From: Clostridia bacterium
GTDB lineage: Bacteria; Bacillota; Clostridia; Oscillospirales; Acutalibacteraceae
Assembly: GCA_017559885.1 (NCBI GenBank)
Contig: JAFYQN010000130.1
Span: 1-14,217, forward strand
Direction: 5' to 3'
DNA: 14,217 nucleotides
Below, piece by piece: positions 6,279-13,570 of this stretch; the first letter of the stretch is position 1; every line of letters starts with the position of its first letter. The notes beneath the pieces are model-generated. The model had not been told where the DNA came from and searched no databases. It worked only from the letters and a program-made list of their open reading frames with translations. Position numbers and translations under genes: made by a program.

Positions 6279-9200
6279 TCAATCTTCAACTATTTCAACA
6301 AGATTTTTTCTTGAAACAACTGCAACTATTGCGCATGCCATAATTACAGAGATAAGAGCAGCAACTGAAACTGCCTCACCTGTTTTTGGTGATGTTGAAC
6401 CACCTACAGCGCCGCCTGTGCCAAGAGCAACAAACTTGCTACCGTCTAATGTACCGTCGATTTCAGCAATAACAATGTCGTCAAACCAAAGACTTGCGCC
6501 ACCTGCTGCTCTAATAGAAACCCACTTGGTCTGAGCAGTAAATGAGTATGAATATTGTACCCATTCGCCATCTTTAAGACCAGTTACAACTGCCATATTT
6601 TCAATGCCCATTGCACTGTTAAGGTAGTCAGGTTTGCTATTATGAACAAGTGAAAGAAGTGTTGCCGGATGATTTGCTTCATCGGTTGTTACCCAGAAGG
6701 TCATTGTATATGCCTGACCAGGTGTAAGCATTTCTTCATAGTTAAGCAAGCAGTCTGCAGCTTCGGTGTTACCACCTAAGAGATGCATTGACTTACTACC
6801 GTTACGAATGTACTTAGTCTTGTAACCGCCTTTTGCACCCGGTTTGTTAAGACGCCAGTAATCGCTATCATAATCCCAAATTGAGTCAGGATATTCGTCG
6901 AATGGTTGTGTTACGCCTTTCTTTTCCCAACCTGCATAGAGTGTAAGGTCACGTGCAGGATGATAGCCAAGGTCATAAGGAACAGCTGGATCATCATATA
7001 CGAACCAACCTAAGAATTCATAACCAGGACGAGTAATGATTGGAAGGGTCTGCAATGTAGAATACATTGGAGCTTCGATTGGATCTATCTTGATATCAGG
7101 GTCGCCTGTTTCGAATGAAAGTTTTGTATTAGCAGGAATATAATCTTTAAGTGAGAAGTACTCTGCATCTTTCTTAACGCGAACGCCTAATTCTAAAGCT
7201 TCATCTGTACGGTTTTTGTCAAATACACGTTGAATTGGTGTACCCTCATCAACAGTGCGCCATACATTTTCCCAGTCGAGTAATGGCATTGCAACTTTTG
7301 CTGCCTCGCCAATACGGTCGTTAGGATTGTTAATCTTGGTAAAGTTACCACCATAAGACATAGTTGTCGAGAAGTAGTAAACAGGTTCTGCGTATGTTAC
7401 CCAGTAAGAAGTTGAACTACGCCAGCTTGAACCGCAAGAACCACCAACAACCTTTAGACGAAGGTTAAGTGGGAACGCTATACAACCGCGAAGCTGTGTA
7501 CCGTAGGTAGAGTCAGTACCGGTAAATGTACTTGCATAATAGTTATTTGTATCTTCATTGAAGATTTTAATATCAGCAGTAACAATAGTATTTTCGATTA
7601 TTGGAGCTGAATATGGTGAACCAAAAATACCACCTGAATAACGTGCAGAGATAACACTTCTATGGTCAATGAAGCAGTTCTTAATCTTAACTGCCTTATC
7701 TTCATAACCAAGTTCAGGATCACTAAGTTTTATTTTATTTCCTTCAGCATCGTGTGAGTCGAGACCTAAGTAACTATCAAAGTCTTCTACGCAACCAACA
7801 AAGCCGCCCATTGTATCGGCAACTTTTTCGGTAGTGCTACCTACAAAGTATACGCCTGAAAGGCCAAGATTTTGAATTGTAGAATATTCACACAATACGC
7901 CAAACAAACCAACACGAACGTATTCGGTAGGATTTTGTGTATGGTCATAGTAAAGACCAAATACTACGTGACCGTCACCATCAAGATTGATGTGTGAGTT
8001 GGTAATATAATTACCGTTAACCCATTGACTGAACCAATCTTGGCAACCAATTTTTTCTTCCCAAAGTGGACTATCTACATCGTTTACGTAAATGTCAGCG
8101 GTAAGTTTATAATACTTAACGTTTTCCATGCCGCCGCCGGGTCTATAACGTGTAGTAACAAGCAATGCTAACTGCTCGGGAGTTTCAATAAGGAATGGAT
8201 CTTCCTGTGTACCGGTACCACCTGCATACTTTGTAGCAACTGCACCGCTCCAAACCTCGCCTACTTCACCTTCAGCAGATGCAGCAACACCTGTAGGAAC
8301 TGGGTAAGAAGCATCGGTAGTTTTCCAAGATGTTGGGAAGTTAAGACCAGGCATAGAACTTGCTGCGCCTGCGCCTAACATTGCATCGCTTGGAACAACC
8401 TGTACACCTTCAAATGATATATTAGCATCGGTGTCGGTGTAAACGTTTTCTGCCTTAACACGTTCTGTGGTTGCAAAAGGATATGCGCCAACAGATACAG
8501 AGCGGCTAACCTTTGCTTCACCTGTTACACTGTGGAACAAACCATTTGTCTTAGAGATACAGTCAGTAATTTTAACAACGCTGTAACCAACTTGACCAAT
8601 TATACCGCCAAATTTAGCATCGCCTTCAAATTTAACACTGTCTTCAATTGTTACAGCATCAAACTTAACAACCTTAGAGCATCTGTCGGCAACTGCACCT
8701 GCAACTGCACCTGCAAAGCCCTTGTTAGCTTTGATAGCAGAGTCAGCAATTGTAAGGTTTTTGATGTTAGCAGTATTACCAACTACAGGAATAAGACCTG
8801 CGTATTCGCCTGCCTGTGTACCATCGTAGTAGATACCGCTTACTGTATGACCGTTACCATCAAGTGATGCTTCAAAGGTAGGAACGTCGTTTGAAGTAAA
8901 CCACTTTTTAGCAGTTTCAGTCCAGTTAGCAGCAGAAGTATCGTTAATTTCGATATCAGCAGTAAGTTTGAAGTACTTACCTGCTTCTGCAGTCATAAGC
9001 ATAAGTACAAATTCTTCTGCGGTAGATACTGTGTAAGGTGCCTTATCAGAACCATCGCCTTCACCAAACTGAACAGCTACTTCGCCTGACCAGTTGGTAC
9101 CTGCAGAATATTCGCGGATATTGTAAATCTTAGGTGTAGGATAACCGTTTGCATTGAATGTCCATTTTTCAGCATCAATACCGTCAAGTTCGGTTGCACC

Positions 9201-10514
9201 CTTGATTTCGTTAGGTGTGCTTACGTATACAATGCTTGTTGATAAAGCTCTTTCATAACCATTACCGCTATTGGTTTTATTAACCCAATCATCGCCCGAT
9301 TTTTCATAATGGTCAAACTGAACAGTGGGTACATTACCATTAACAAGATAATCGTAAACGTATTTTACTGGGTCACCATTTTTCTTGGCGTCCATATTTT
9401 CCCAAGCGCCCGTAGCCATCATATTGGTATACATTTGATTGTATGTAGATGTAAGATGAGCGTTAGAACCGTAGTAAAGCGCGTGTGGAGCACTGTCCAT
9501 TATAATAGAATTATTAACTGTTAAAGAACCTGTACGGTGCAAGTTACCAACAATACCGTATGTAATATTACGTGTTGCGTGTTTAGCAATATTGCCGTAA
9601 ACCAAAGTGTCATTTACAATAAGATTAGACTCGGTAGGCCACTCGGTTTGAGCAATCAAAATACCGCACTTTTGAATAGCTTCATCAGTGTTAAAAGTAC
9701 ATACCAATACGTTACCGTATGCTGCACAGTTAAACATAAGATGCTTGGTGTTATAAGTAGATGACTTACCTGGGTTCGTGTTAGCACCAAGGATAGCGCC
9801 AACTGTGCTACCGGTAAAGTAACAGTTTTTAACGGTTAGGTTTTTAACTGTAATGTTACCGCCAACCTTGGGGAATATAGCAACGTAACCACCATCTGCT
9901 TTAAGACCGTAAACCTGAACGCCGTTACCATCGAAACGACCCATAAATGGCTTACCGCTCTTTTGTTCCCACTTAAGATCGGTAGGAACTGTGGCATTAG
10001 CAAGTTCGGCCTCTACAGCGGCTGCGCCAAGGTTATCCTTGCTGAAATCTACGCTTGAACCTGTGTTGTTAAGGTTAAACGCGCGAACATTGTCAGCAAC
10101 CTTGAAGCAAAGACCTTCTGTGCTAATCCAGTTGTTGCTTGCATCCTTAAGGTTACCTGTTACAACTGCAGCAAACTGGTTTGCAGTTTTGATAATATAA
10201 GGATTAGCTGCTGTACCGTTACCTTCGGTATCAGGATTAGCAATAAATTGATAATCATAACCTGTGAAAGTATCGATTACAGTTTTTTTGCTAAGGTCAA
10301 CTTCAACATAAGAAATGCCAGGAGTTGTAACCTCAACATAGTCGGCATCATATGTGCCGCTTATGGGGTATGTAACAGTTTCGTTTTCTGCTTCATCTTC
10401 TGCAGAAGCGATAAAGGTAACACCTGTGAACATTGACAACATAGATACTGCCAATATTGCAAAGATTGATACCAATGAAACAATTACCTTGCCCTTGCCA
10501 AGTATTCTTTTCAT
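6279..10514 (-). CDS. Large sortase-type wall-anchored surface protein with GLUG/beta-helix-like repeats, InlB repeat and CBM-like domain
   Basis: A 1411-residue surface protein. A signal peptide (about 1-38, ending near ASA) is followed by three related blocks. Each starts with a Gly-rich turn and a PY/PF-(I/T/L) strand (GNGTAANPYIIKT, 98-110; GDGSDKAPYTVST, 486-498; GGTGTQEDPFLIETPEQL, 765-782) and continues with LTADI(E/Y), LDG(N/D)GH and GLUG-like stretches such as GGIIGQV and GGFVGCV. This pattern is typical of right-handed beta-helix surface or polysaccharide-binding proteins. Residues about 1131-1196 resemble the InlB/Listeria-Bacteroides repeat (RPGYEFLGWF, LTLYAGW). Residues about 1205-1352 resemble a jelly-roll carbohydrate-binding module (SMHLLGG, AYTMTFWVTTDE, LWFDDI). 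The C-terminus has S1375-P-K-T-G, a hydrophobic helix (about 1382-1400) and RKN. No catalytic motif was recognised. Co-transcription with GH16 suggests substrate binding; adhesion is the alternative. The start has AAGGAT 11 nt upstream. Confidence 0.85.
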   Translation of the reverse strand: MKRILGKGKVIVSLVSIFAILAVSMLSMFTGVTFIASAEDEAENETVTYPISGTYDADYVEVTTPGISYVEVDLSKKTVIDTFTGYDYQFIANPDTEGNGTAANPYIIKTANQFAAVVTGNLKDASNNWISTEGLCFKVADNVRAFNLNNTGSSVDFSKDNLGAAAVEAELANATVPTDLKWEQKSGKPFMGRFDGNGVQVYGLKADGGYVAIFPKVGGNITVKNLTVKNCYFTGSTVGAILGANTNPGKSSTYNTKHLMFNCAAYGNVLVCTFNTDEAIQKCGILIAQTEWPTESNLIVNDTLVYGNIAKHATRNITYGIVGNLHRTGSLTVNNSIIMDSAPHALYYGSNAHLTSTYNQMYTNMMATGAWENMDAKKNGDPVKYVYDYLVNGNVPTVQFDHYEKSGDDWVNKTNSGNGYERALSTSIVYVSTPNEIKGATELDGIDAEKWTFNANGYPTPKIYNIREYSAGTNWSGEVAVQFGEGDGSDKAPYTVSTAEEFVLMLMTAEAGKYFKLTADIEINDTSAANWTETAKKWFTSNDVPTFEASLDGNGHTVSGIYYDGTQAGEYAGLIPVVGNTANIKNLTIADSAIKANKGFAGAVAGAVADRCSKVVKFDAVTIEDSVKFEGDAKFGGIIGQVGYSVVKITDCISKTNGLFHSVTGEAKVSRSVSVGAYPFATTERVKAENVYTDTDANISFEGVQVVPSDAMLGAGAASSMPGLNFPTSWKTTDASYPVPTGVAASAEGEVGEVWSGAVATKYAGGTGTQEDPFLIETPEQLALLVTTRYRPGGGMENVKYYKLTADIYVNDVDSPLWEEKIGCQDWFSQWVNGNYITNSHINLDGDGHVVFGLYYDHTQNPTEYVRVGLFGVLCEYSTIQNLGLSGVYFVGSTTEKVADTMGGFVGCVEDFDSYLGLDSHDAEGNKIKLSDPELGYEDKAVKIKNCFIDHRSVISARYSGGIFGSPYSAPIIENTIVTADIKIFNEDTNNYYASTFTGTDSTYGTQLRGCIAFPLNLRLKVVGGSCGSSWRSSTSYWVTYAEPVYYFSTTMSYGGNFTKINNPNDRIGEAAKVAMPLLDWENVWRTVDEGTPIQRVFDKNRTDEALELGVRVKKDAEYFSLKDYIPANTKLSFETGDPDIKIDPIEAPMYSTLQTLPIITRPGYEFLGWFVYDDPAVPYDLGYHPARDLTLYAGWEKKGVTQPFDEYPDSIWDYDSDYWRLNKPGAKGGYKTKYIRNGSKSMHLLGGNTEAADCLLNYEEMLTPGQAYTMTFWVTTDEANHPATLLSLVHNSKPDYLNSAMGIENMAVVTGLKDGEWVQYSYSFTAQTKWVSIRAAGGASLWFDDIVIAEIDGTLDGSKFVALGTGGAVGGSTSPKTGEAVSVAALISVIMACAIVAVVSRKNLVEIVED
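8689..8712. repeat. Two perfect tandem copies of a 12-bp unit inside the wall-protein gene
   Basis: GCAACTGCACCT occurs at 8689-8700 and again at 8701-8712. On the coding strand it gives the repeated A-G-A-V of GFAGAVAGAVADRC (599-612). It keeps the frame, so copy-number slippage would only lengthen or shorten the turn. Confidence 0.7.
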
Positions 10515-10531
10515 CGAAATACCATCCTTCC

Positions 10532-10615
10532 GCCCACACGGGCTAAATTTTTTTGTGCTTGTGCACTGTAAATGTGACGCATACCAATGGGCATAACATC
10601 ACAACCTATATTTAC
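10532..10615 (-). promoter_or_regulatory. Structured 5' leader RNA of the wall protein-GH16 operon
   Basis: The leader folds into three hairpins. The first, at the expected 5' end, has a 5-bp outer helix (GTAAA 10611-10615 with TTTAC 10568-10572 in RNA sense), a 7-nt one-sided bulge UAUAGGU (10604-10610), and an inner helix of about 13 pairs with one bulged U and a CAUU loop (10573-10603). The second is GUGC-ACAA-GCAC (10555-10566). The third is GCCC-GUGU-GGGC (10532-10543), just before the AAGGAU ribosome site. It does not match any riboswitch class I know. Roles could be 5'-end stabilisation or translational control. Folding was judged by eye. Confidence 0.5.
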
Positions 10616-10621
10616 TTTTAA

Positions 10622-10650
10622 ATAATATCAAATTTTAGTCAATAAGTCAA
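10622..10650 (-). promoter_or_regulatory. Sigma-A promoter of the wall protein-GH16 operon
   Basis: On the minus strand TTGACT (10645-10650) and TATTAT (10622-10627) are 17 nt apart, each one base from consensus. The surroundings are very AT-rich. The predicted start near 10615 coincides with the first base of the leader hairpin. It lies downstream of the terminator at 10741-10772, so the two-gene operon has its own control. Confidence 0.78.
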
Positions 10651-10740
10651 TAATAAATATACAAAAATTTAAAAATATTTTAAGATTTTTTGTGTTTTTT
10701 GCAGTTTATTGACAAATCAAGGAAATAAGAGCAAAAACAT

Positions 10741-10772
10741 AAAAAACGGCAACTGCCGTAAAGCAGTTGCCG
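10741..10772 (-). terminator. Rho-independent terminator after the sugar-binding lipoprotein gene
   Basis: A 10-bp GC-rich stem, CGGCAACTGC (10747-10756) with GCAGTTGCCG (10763-10772), and a 6-nt loop. On the minus strand the stem is followed directly by TTTTTT (10746-10741). It lies 30 nt beyond the stop of the binding-protein gene. Confidence 0.92.
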
Positions 10773-10802
10773 CAATTTTAACTAATGCGTATTTATACTA
10801 AA

Positions 10803-12236
10803 TTAGTTAGAGTATACATACTGGTTGATGTGCTTGTTGAGGTTGTCTGCGCCTTTTTCAACGGCTTTCTTAACAGCAGCCATCTGAGCATCAACAGCAG
10901 AAGGATCTTTATATACAACAGAATAGATATCACTGTTGTACTTAATACCAGCAATTTCCTCACTAAGTCCGATGTATGTGAGATATGGGTTGTAGTTTTT
11001 GCCATAATCTTGACCGGTAAGTTGGAAGAAGAATGTTTTAGCATCTTCATTGATGAATGCGTTCTGGGTATCGTAGTTTTCAACGTCGAGGTAGTGACGG
11101 AGGAATACACCAGCAGCTGCTGGGTTCTTAGAACCTCTTACAACGCCCCAACCACGGAAGATACCTGTTGCAGGTATTTCACCACCAGCAGTGTATGAAG
11201 GCAAGTAGTAGAAACCAATATCAGCAAGTGAAGCACCTTGAGCTGCAAGGTCACCGTCTTTACGGAGTGACCAAGCGTGACCGGTACCGATAGCGGTTAT
11301 ACCCTGAGAAATACCAGTTGTTGACTTGGTGTTAAGGATGCCTTCTTTGTAAGCTTCATCATACTTTTTGATTACAGCTGTTGTTTTAGCATCGATACCA
11401 CTAACGATTTTTTCGTTTTCAAACTTGAATACGTTACCGCCGCCCATGTGAACTGCACATTCTGGAGTGAAGATACAGCCGGCAGGTGCGCCCATCTGCT
11501 TGGTGCACTGTCTTGCGATTTCCATAAATGTATCCCAGGTCCAGTTGCCTTGTGCTGCAAGTTCCTGAGGTGTTGGACAACCAGCAGCTTTAAGCAAGCT
11601 CTTGCTATAGATACAGATGTCAAGCTCTGTCCAGTAGCAGCCGTATGTATCGCACATGTAAGGTTGACCATTAATGGTAGAATATTGGAATGTTGTTTGA
11701 TTCCAGATAGAATCGTTCTTTTGGTCGATCTTTGCCTTGTCAAGTGAATCGAGGTATGCTACGCATGCCGGGAAGTCACCGTTTGAACGACCTACGTCAG
11801 GTGACTGGCCGTTAGCAATAAGACCCTGCATATCCTGAATGTATGTATCGAATTCTACGAATACGATTTCTACCTTCATTCCATATTTTTTCTCGAAAGA
11901 ATCTATAACGTACTGTGTACCATCATCTTGAGGACGAATGGTAGCTGCAAACTTAACGGTTGAACCCCTAAGCGCGTCAAGTTCTGCTTGTGTAAGCAAG
12001 TTAACTGCATAGTCACCATTTTGAGTGCTGCCACCTGATTGGTTGCCGCCTGATTGGTTGCCTGTTTGACCATCCTGGTTGTTACCTGTGCTTCCGCCAT
12101 CTTCGTAAACAATTTCTTCTTCGATGATGTACTCTACAGAACCTTCATCTTCAGCAGCTTGCTTACAGCCCGCAAGTGAGAAAACCAATGCAAGCGCAAG
12201 AACGATAGCGAATACACGTTTTGTTTTGTTGAACAT
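10803..12236 (-). CDS. ABC transporter substrate-binding lipoprotein (extracellular solute-binding family 1, sugar type)
   Basis: A 477-residue lipoprotein that should capture a sugar or oligosaccharide outside the membrane and pass it to the permease pair encoded just upstream. It has a signal 7-23 with lipobox L21-A-G-C24, an acidic stretch, and a low-complexity Gly/Asn/Gln/Ser linker (about 47-74) that spaces the domain from the membrane. The bilobed binding domain starts near V94-KFAATIRPQDDGTQYV and shows family-1 features: VIDSFEKKYGMKVEIVFVEF, LIANGQSPDV, a Trp/Tyr-rich middle, and GIFRGWGVVRGSKNPAAAGVFLRHY. The mature domain contains eight further cysteines (158-260), more than usual. 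The start is clear: AAAGGAG, 8 nt before ATG 12236. It has its own consensus promoter and terminator, so it is expressed apart from the permeases. Ligand is not readable from sequence; the adjacent GH16 gene suggests beta-glucan or galactan oligosaccharides. Confidence 0.9.
   Translation of the reverse strand: MFNKTKRVFAIVLALALVFSLAGCKQAAEDEGSVEYIIEEEIVYEDGGSTGNNQDGQTGNQSGGNQSGGSTQNGDYAVNLLTQAELDALRGSTVKFAATIRPQDDGTQYVIDSFEKKYGMKVEIVFVEFDTYIQDMQGLIANGQSPDVGRSNGDFPACVAYLDSLDKAKIDQKNDSIWNQTTFQYSTINGQPYMCDTYGCYWTELDICIYSKSLLKAAGCPTPQELAAQGNWTWDTFMEIARQCTKQMGAPAGCIFTPECAVHMGGGNVFKFENEKIVSGIDAKTTAVIKKYDEAYKEGILNTKSTTGISQGITAIGTGHAWSLRKDGDLAAQGASLADIGFYYLPSYTAGGEIPATGIFRGWGVVRGSKNPAAAGVFLRHYLDVENYDTQNAFINEDAKTFFFQLTGQDYGKNYNPYLTYIGLSEEIAGIKYNSDIYSVVYKDPSAVDAQMAAVKKAVEKGADNLNKHINQYVYSN
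12034..12063. repeat. 15-bp tandem repeat coding for the linker of the binding protein
   Basis: CCTGATTGGTTGCC occurs at 12034-12047 and 12049-12062, a 15-bp period that encodes repeated G-N-Q-S-G in the membrane-proximal linker. Changes in copy number would keep the frame and only alter linker length. Confidence 0.7.
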
Positions 12237-12269
12237 GTTTGTTACTCCTTTTTTATATTTTTTAGAGTT

Positions 12270-12285
12270 ATGTGGGTTACCACAT
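12270..12285 (-). other. Small inverted repeat in the binding-protein leader
   Basis: ATGTGG (12270-12275) pairs with CCACAT (12280-12285) around a 4-nt loop. It lies between promoter and ribosome site in a leader of about 124 nt. It could be an RNA hairpin or an operator for a regulator not encoded here. Beyond this the leader shows nothing clear. Confidence 0.4.
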
Positions 12286-12366
12286 CGTATGTAATATGGC
12301 TGTATTTATAACAGTAAACTTACCGGACACACTATTACAAATACAAACATATCTTCTACATTAAGA

Positions 12367-12395
12367 ATTATATTACCAATCGGTCATTTTGTCAA
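12367..12395 (-). promoter_or_regulatory. Consensus sigma-A promoter of the sugar-binding lipoprotein gene
   Basis: On the minus strand TTGACA (12390-12395) and TATAAT (12367-12372) are 17 nt apart (12373-12389), matching consensus at all positions. Transcription should start near 12360. It lies right after the terminator at 12450-12483, so the binding protein can be made at much higher levels than the permeases. Confidence 0.9.
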
Positions 12396-12449
12396 CATAA
12401 TTTATTAATTTTTTAAAATTCTTTGTCTTATTTTAGTTAATTTTTACAC

Positions 12450-12483
12450 AAAAAAGCAGTGGTACTAATACCACCGCTTTTTT
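12450..12483 (-). terminator. Rho-independent terminator after the MalG-type permease gene
   Basis: A 15-bp stem (12450-12464 with 12469-12483) and a 4-nt loop. One position is an A/C mismatch in plus-strand RNA but a G-U pair in minus-strand RNA, so the fold favours leftward transcripts. The U tract is TTTTTT (12455-12450). It sits 13 nt beyond the permease stop. Confidence 0.9.
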
Positions 12484-12496
12484 AAACTTATTAATA

Positions 12497-13555
12497 TTAG
12501 CCCGTAATACCTACACGGTCAATACTTTCAACAAATCCACGCTGAACTATCATATAGAATATAAGTACGGGAAGAATATAAATAATACATATAGCCATCA
12601 TAACAGATGCCTGCTGAGGTGTGTTACTTCCGCCGTACAAGCCCCATGCAGCGCCCAAGAACTCTTTAGCACCTACCAAAGATGGTGCAAGAGGACGTTT
12701 GCTAGTAAAATACAAACCTGAAAGAAGCGAGTCGTTCCAATGCCATACTATCGAGAAAACGGTTACGGTAATGAAAACAACGCTTGAAGAAGGAATTGCT
12801 ATACGCAAGAAGGTTTTTATAGGACCTGCGCCGTCAACCCACGCTGCTTCTTCAAGTTCGCGAGGAAGACCTGTAAAGAACTGGATGTAGATGTAAATAA
12901 GAACACCTGAGCGAAGACCAATACCAAGAAGTGAAGGCAACCATAAAGTCCATCCTGTATTTACGATGTTTGGTGTAAGGTTCCAAGTAAAGAACTTAAG
13001 TATACCCTCGCCAAATATCTTGCTTAATAGCATGCCTAACAAACCTACAACCTTTTCAACACCTGTGAGGATGTACATAAAGTCAAGATTTGCATAGTTT
13101 ACCATTCGAGGCATCATAACCATCATATCAGGGATAAGAATGGTTAAGAACAAAACAGCTGTTAGTAGATTTTTGCCTTTAAAGTTAAATCGCGCAAAAC
13201 CATAACCAATTACAGCACAACTTGCAACTTCGATTAATGCGCTTACCACTTCGTACTTGATTGTACTTAAAAATGATGTGCCATAATCAAGAGCAATCCA
13301 TGCTTTTTGGAAGTTATCCTTAATATAGAACATACTCATATCTGACGGTATCCATACACGCGTAGAGTTAGAAATCGCAGTAGGACTCATCAAAGATGTA
13401 ACTACCATATAAAGCAAAGGATAAATAATTATAAAGCCGATTGATATAAGCAACGCATATCTAAATATTGCGTATGCAACATTTGTGCCAATCTTAACAT
13501 ATTTAAGCGCGCGAAGGCGGTCAGCTTCTGAAATGCTTTTAACAAAATTTTTCAT
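12497..13555 (-). CDS. Carbohydrate ABC transporter permease, MalG type
   Basis: A 352-residue membrane protein, one of two permease subunits of a sugar importer (CUT1-like). TM1 spans about 28-55; further helices lie near 103-120, 128-148, 205-228, 256-272 and 318-338. The cytoplasmic EAA loop that contacts the ATPase is E236-A-A...D241-G242...RIAIP (251-255), as in MalG. It is longer than the usual 275-300 residues; an extra segment of about 40 residues (about 160-200, LTGVEKVVGLLGML...TPNIVNT) lies between the usual TM4 and TM5 regions. The start is firm: AAGGAGG lies 7 nt before ATG 13555. It begins 15 nt after the MalF-type gene, so the two are co-transcribed, and it ends at a strong terminator. 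No ATPase gene is present; MsmK-like ATPases are often shared and encoded elsewhere. Confidence 0.9.
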   Translation of the reverse strand: MKNFVKSISEADRLRALKYVKIGTNVAYAIFRYALLISIGFIIIYPLLYMVVTSLMSPTAISNSTRVWIPSDMSMFYIKDNFQKAWIALDYGTSFLSTIKYEVVSALIEVASCAVIGYGFARFNFKGKNLLTAVLFLTILIPDMMVMMPRMVNYANLDFMYILTGVEKVVGLLGMLLSKIFGEGILKFFTWNLTPNIVNTGWTLWLPSLLGIGLRSGVLIYIYIQFFTGLPRELEEAAWVDGAGPIKTFLRIAIPSSSVVFITVTVFSIVWHWNDSLLSGLYFTSKRPLAPSLVGAKEFLGAAWGLYGGSNTPQQASVMMAICIIYILPVLIFYMIVQRGFVESIDRVGITG

Positions 13556-13570
13556 ATTTCCGCCTCCTTC

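Noticed and set aside
8532..8867. 111-codon plus-strand open frame inside the wall-protein gene
   Set aside because: It is a shadow of the repetitive coding strand, rich in Asn, Cys and Thr, with no start signal or recognisable domain.
10532..10615. Known riboswitch (c-di-GMP, preQ1 or SAM class) in the wall-protein leader
   Set aside because: None of the conserved cores of these classes that I can recall is visible. It is kept only as an unassigned structured leader.
10785..11198. 137-codon plus-strand open frame opposite the sugar-binding lipoprotein gene
   Set aside because: It is antisense to a well-supported gene, lacks a family motif and ribosome site, and has the odd Val/Cys-rich composition of a shadow frame.
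11372..11743. 123-codon minus-strand frame inside the binding-protein gene
   Set aside because: It is the alternate frame of a conserved solute-binding domain and its composition is not protein-like.
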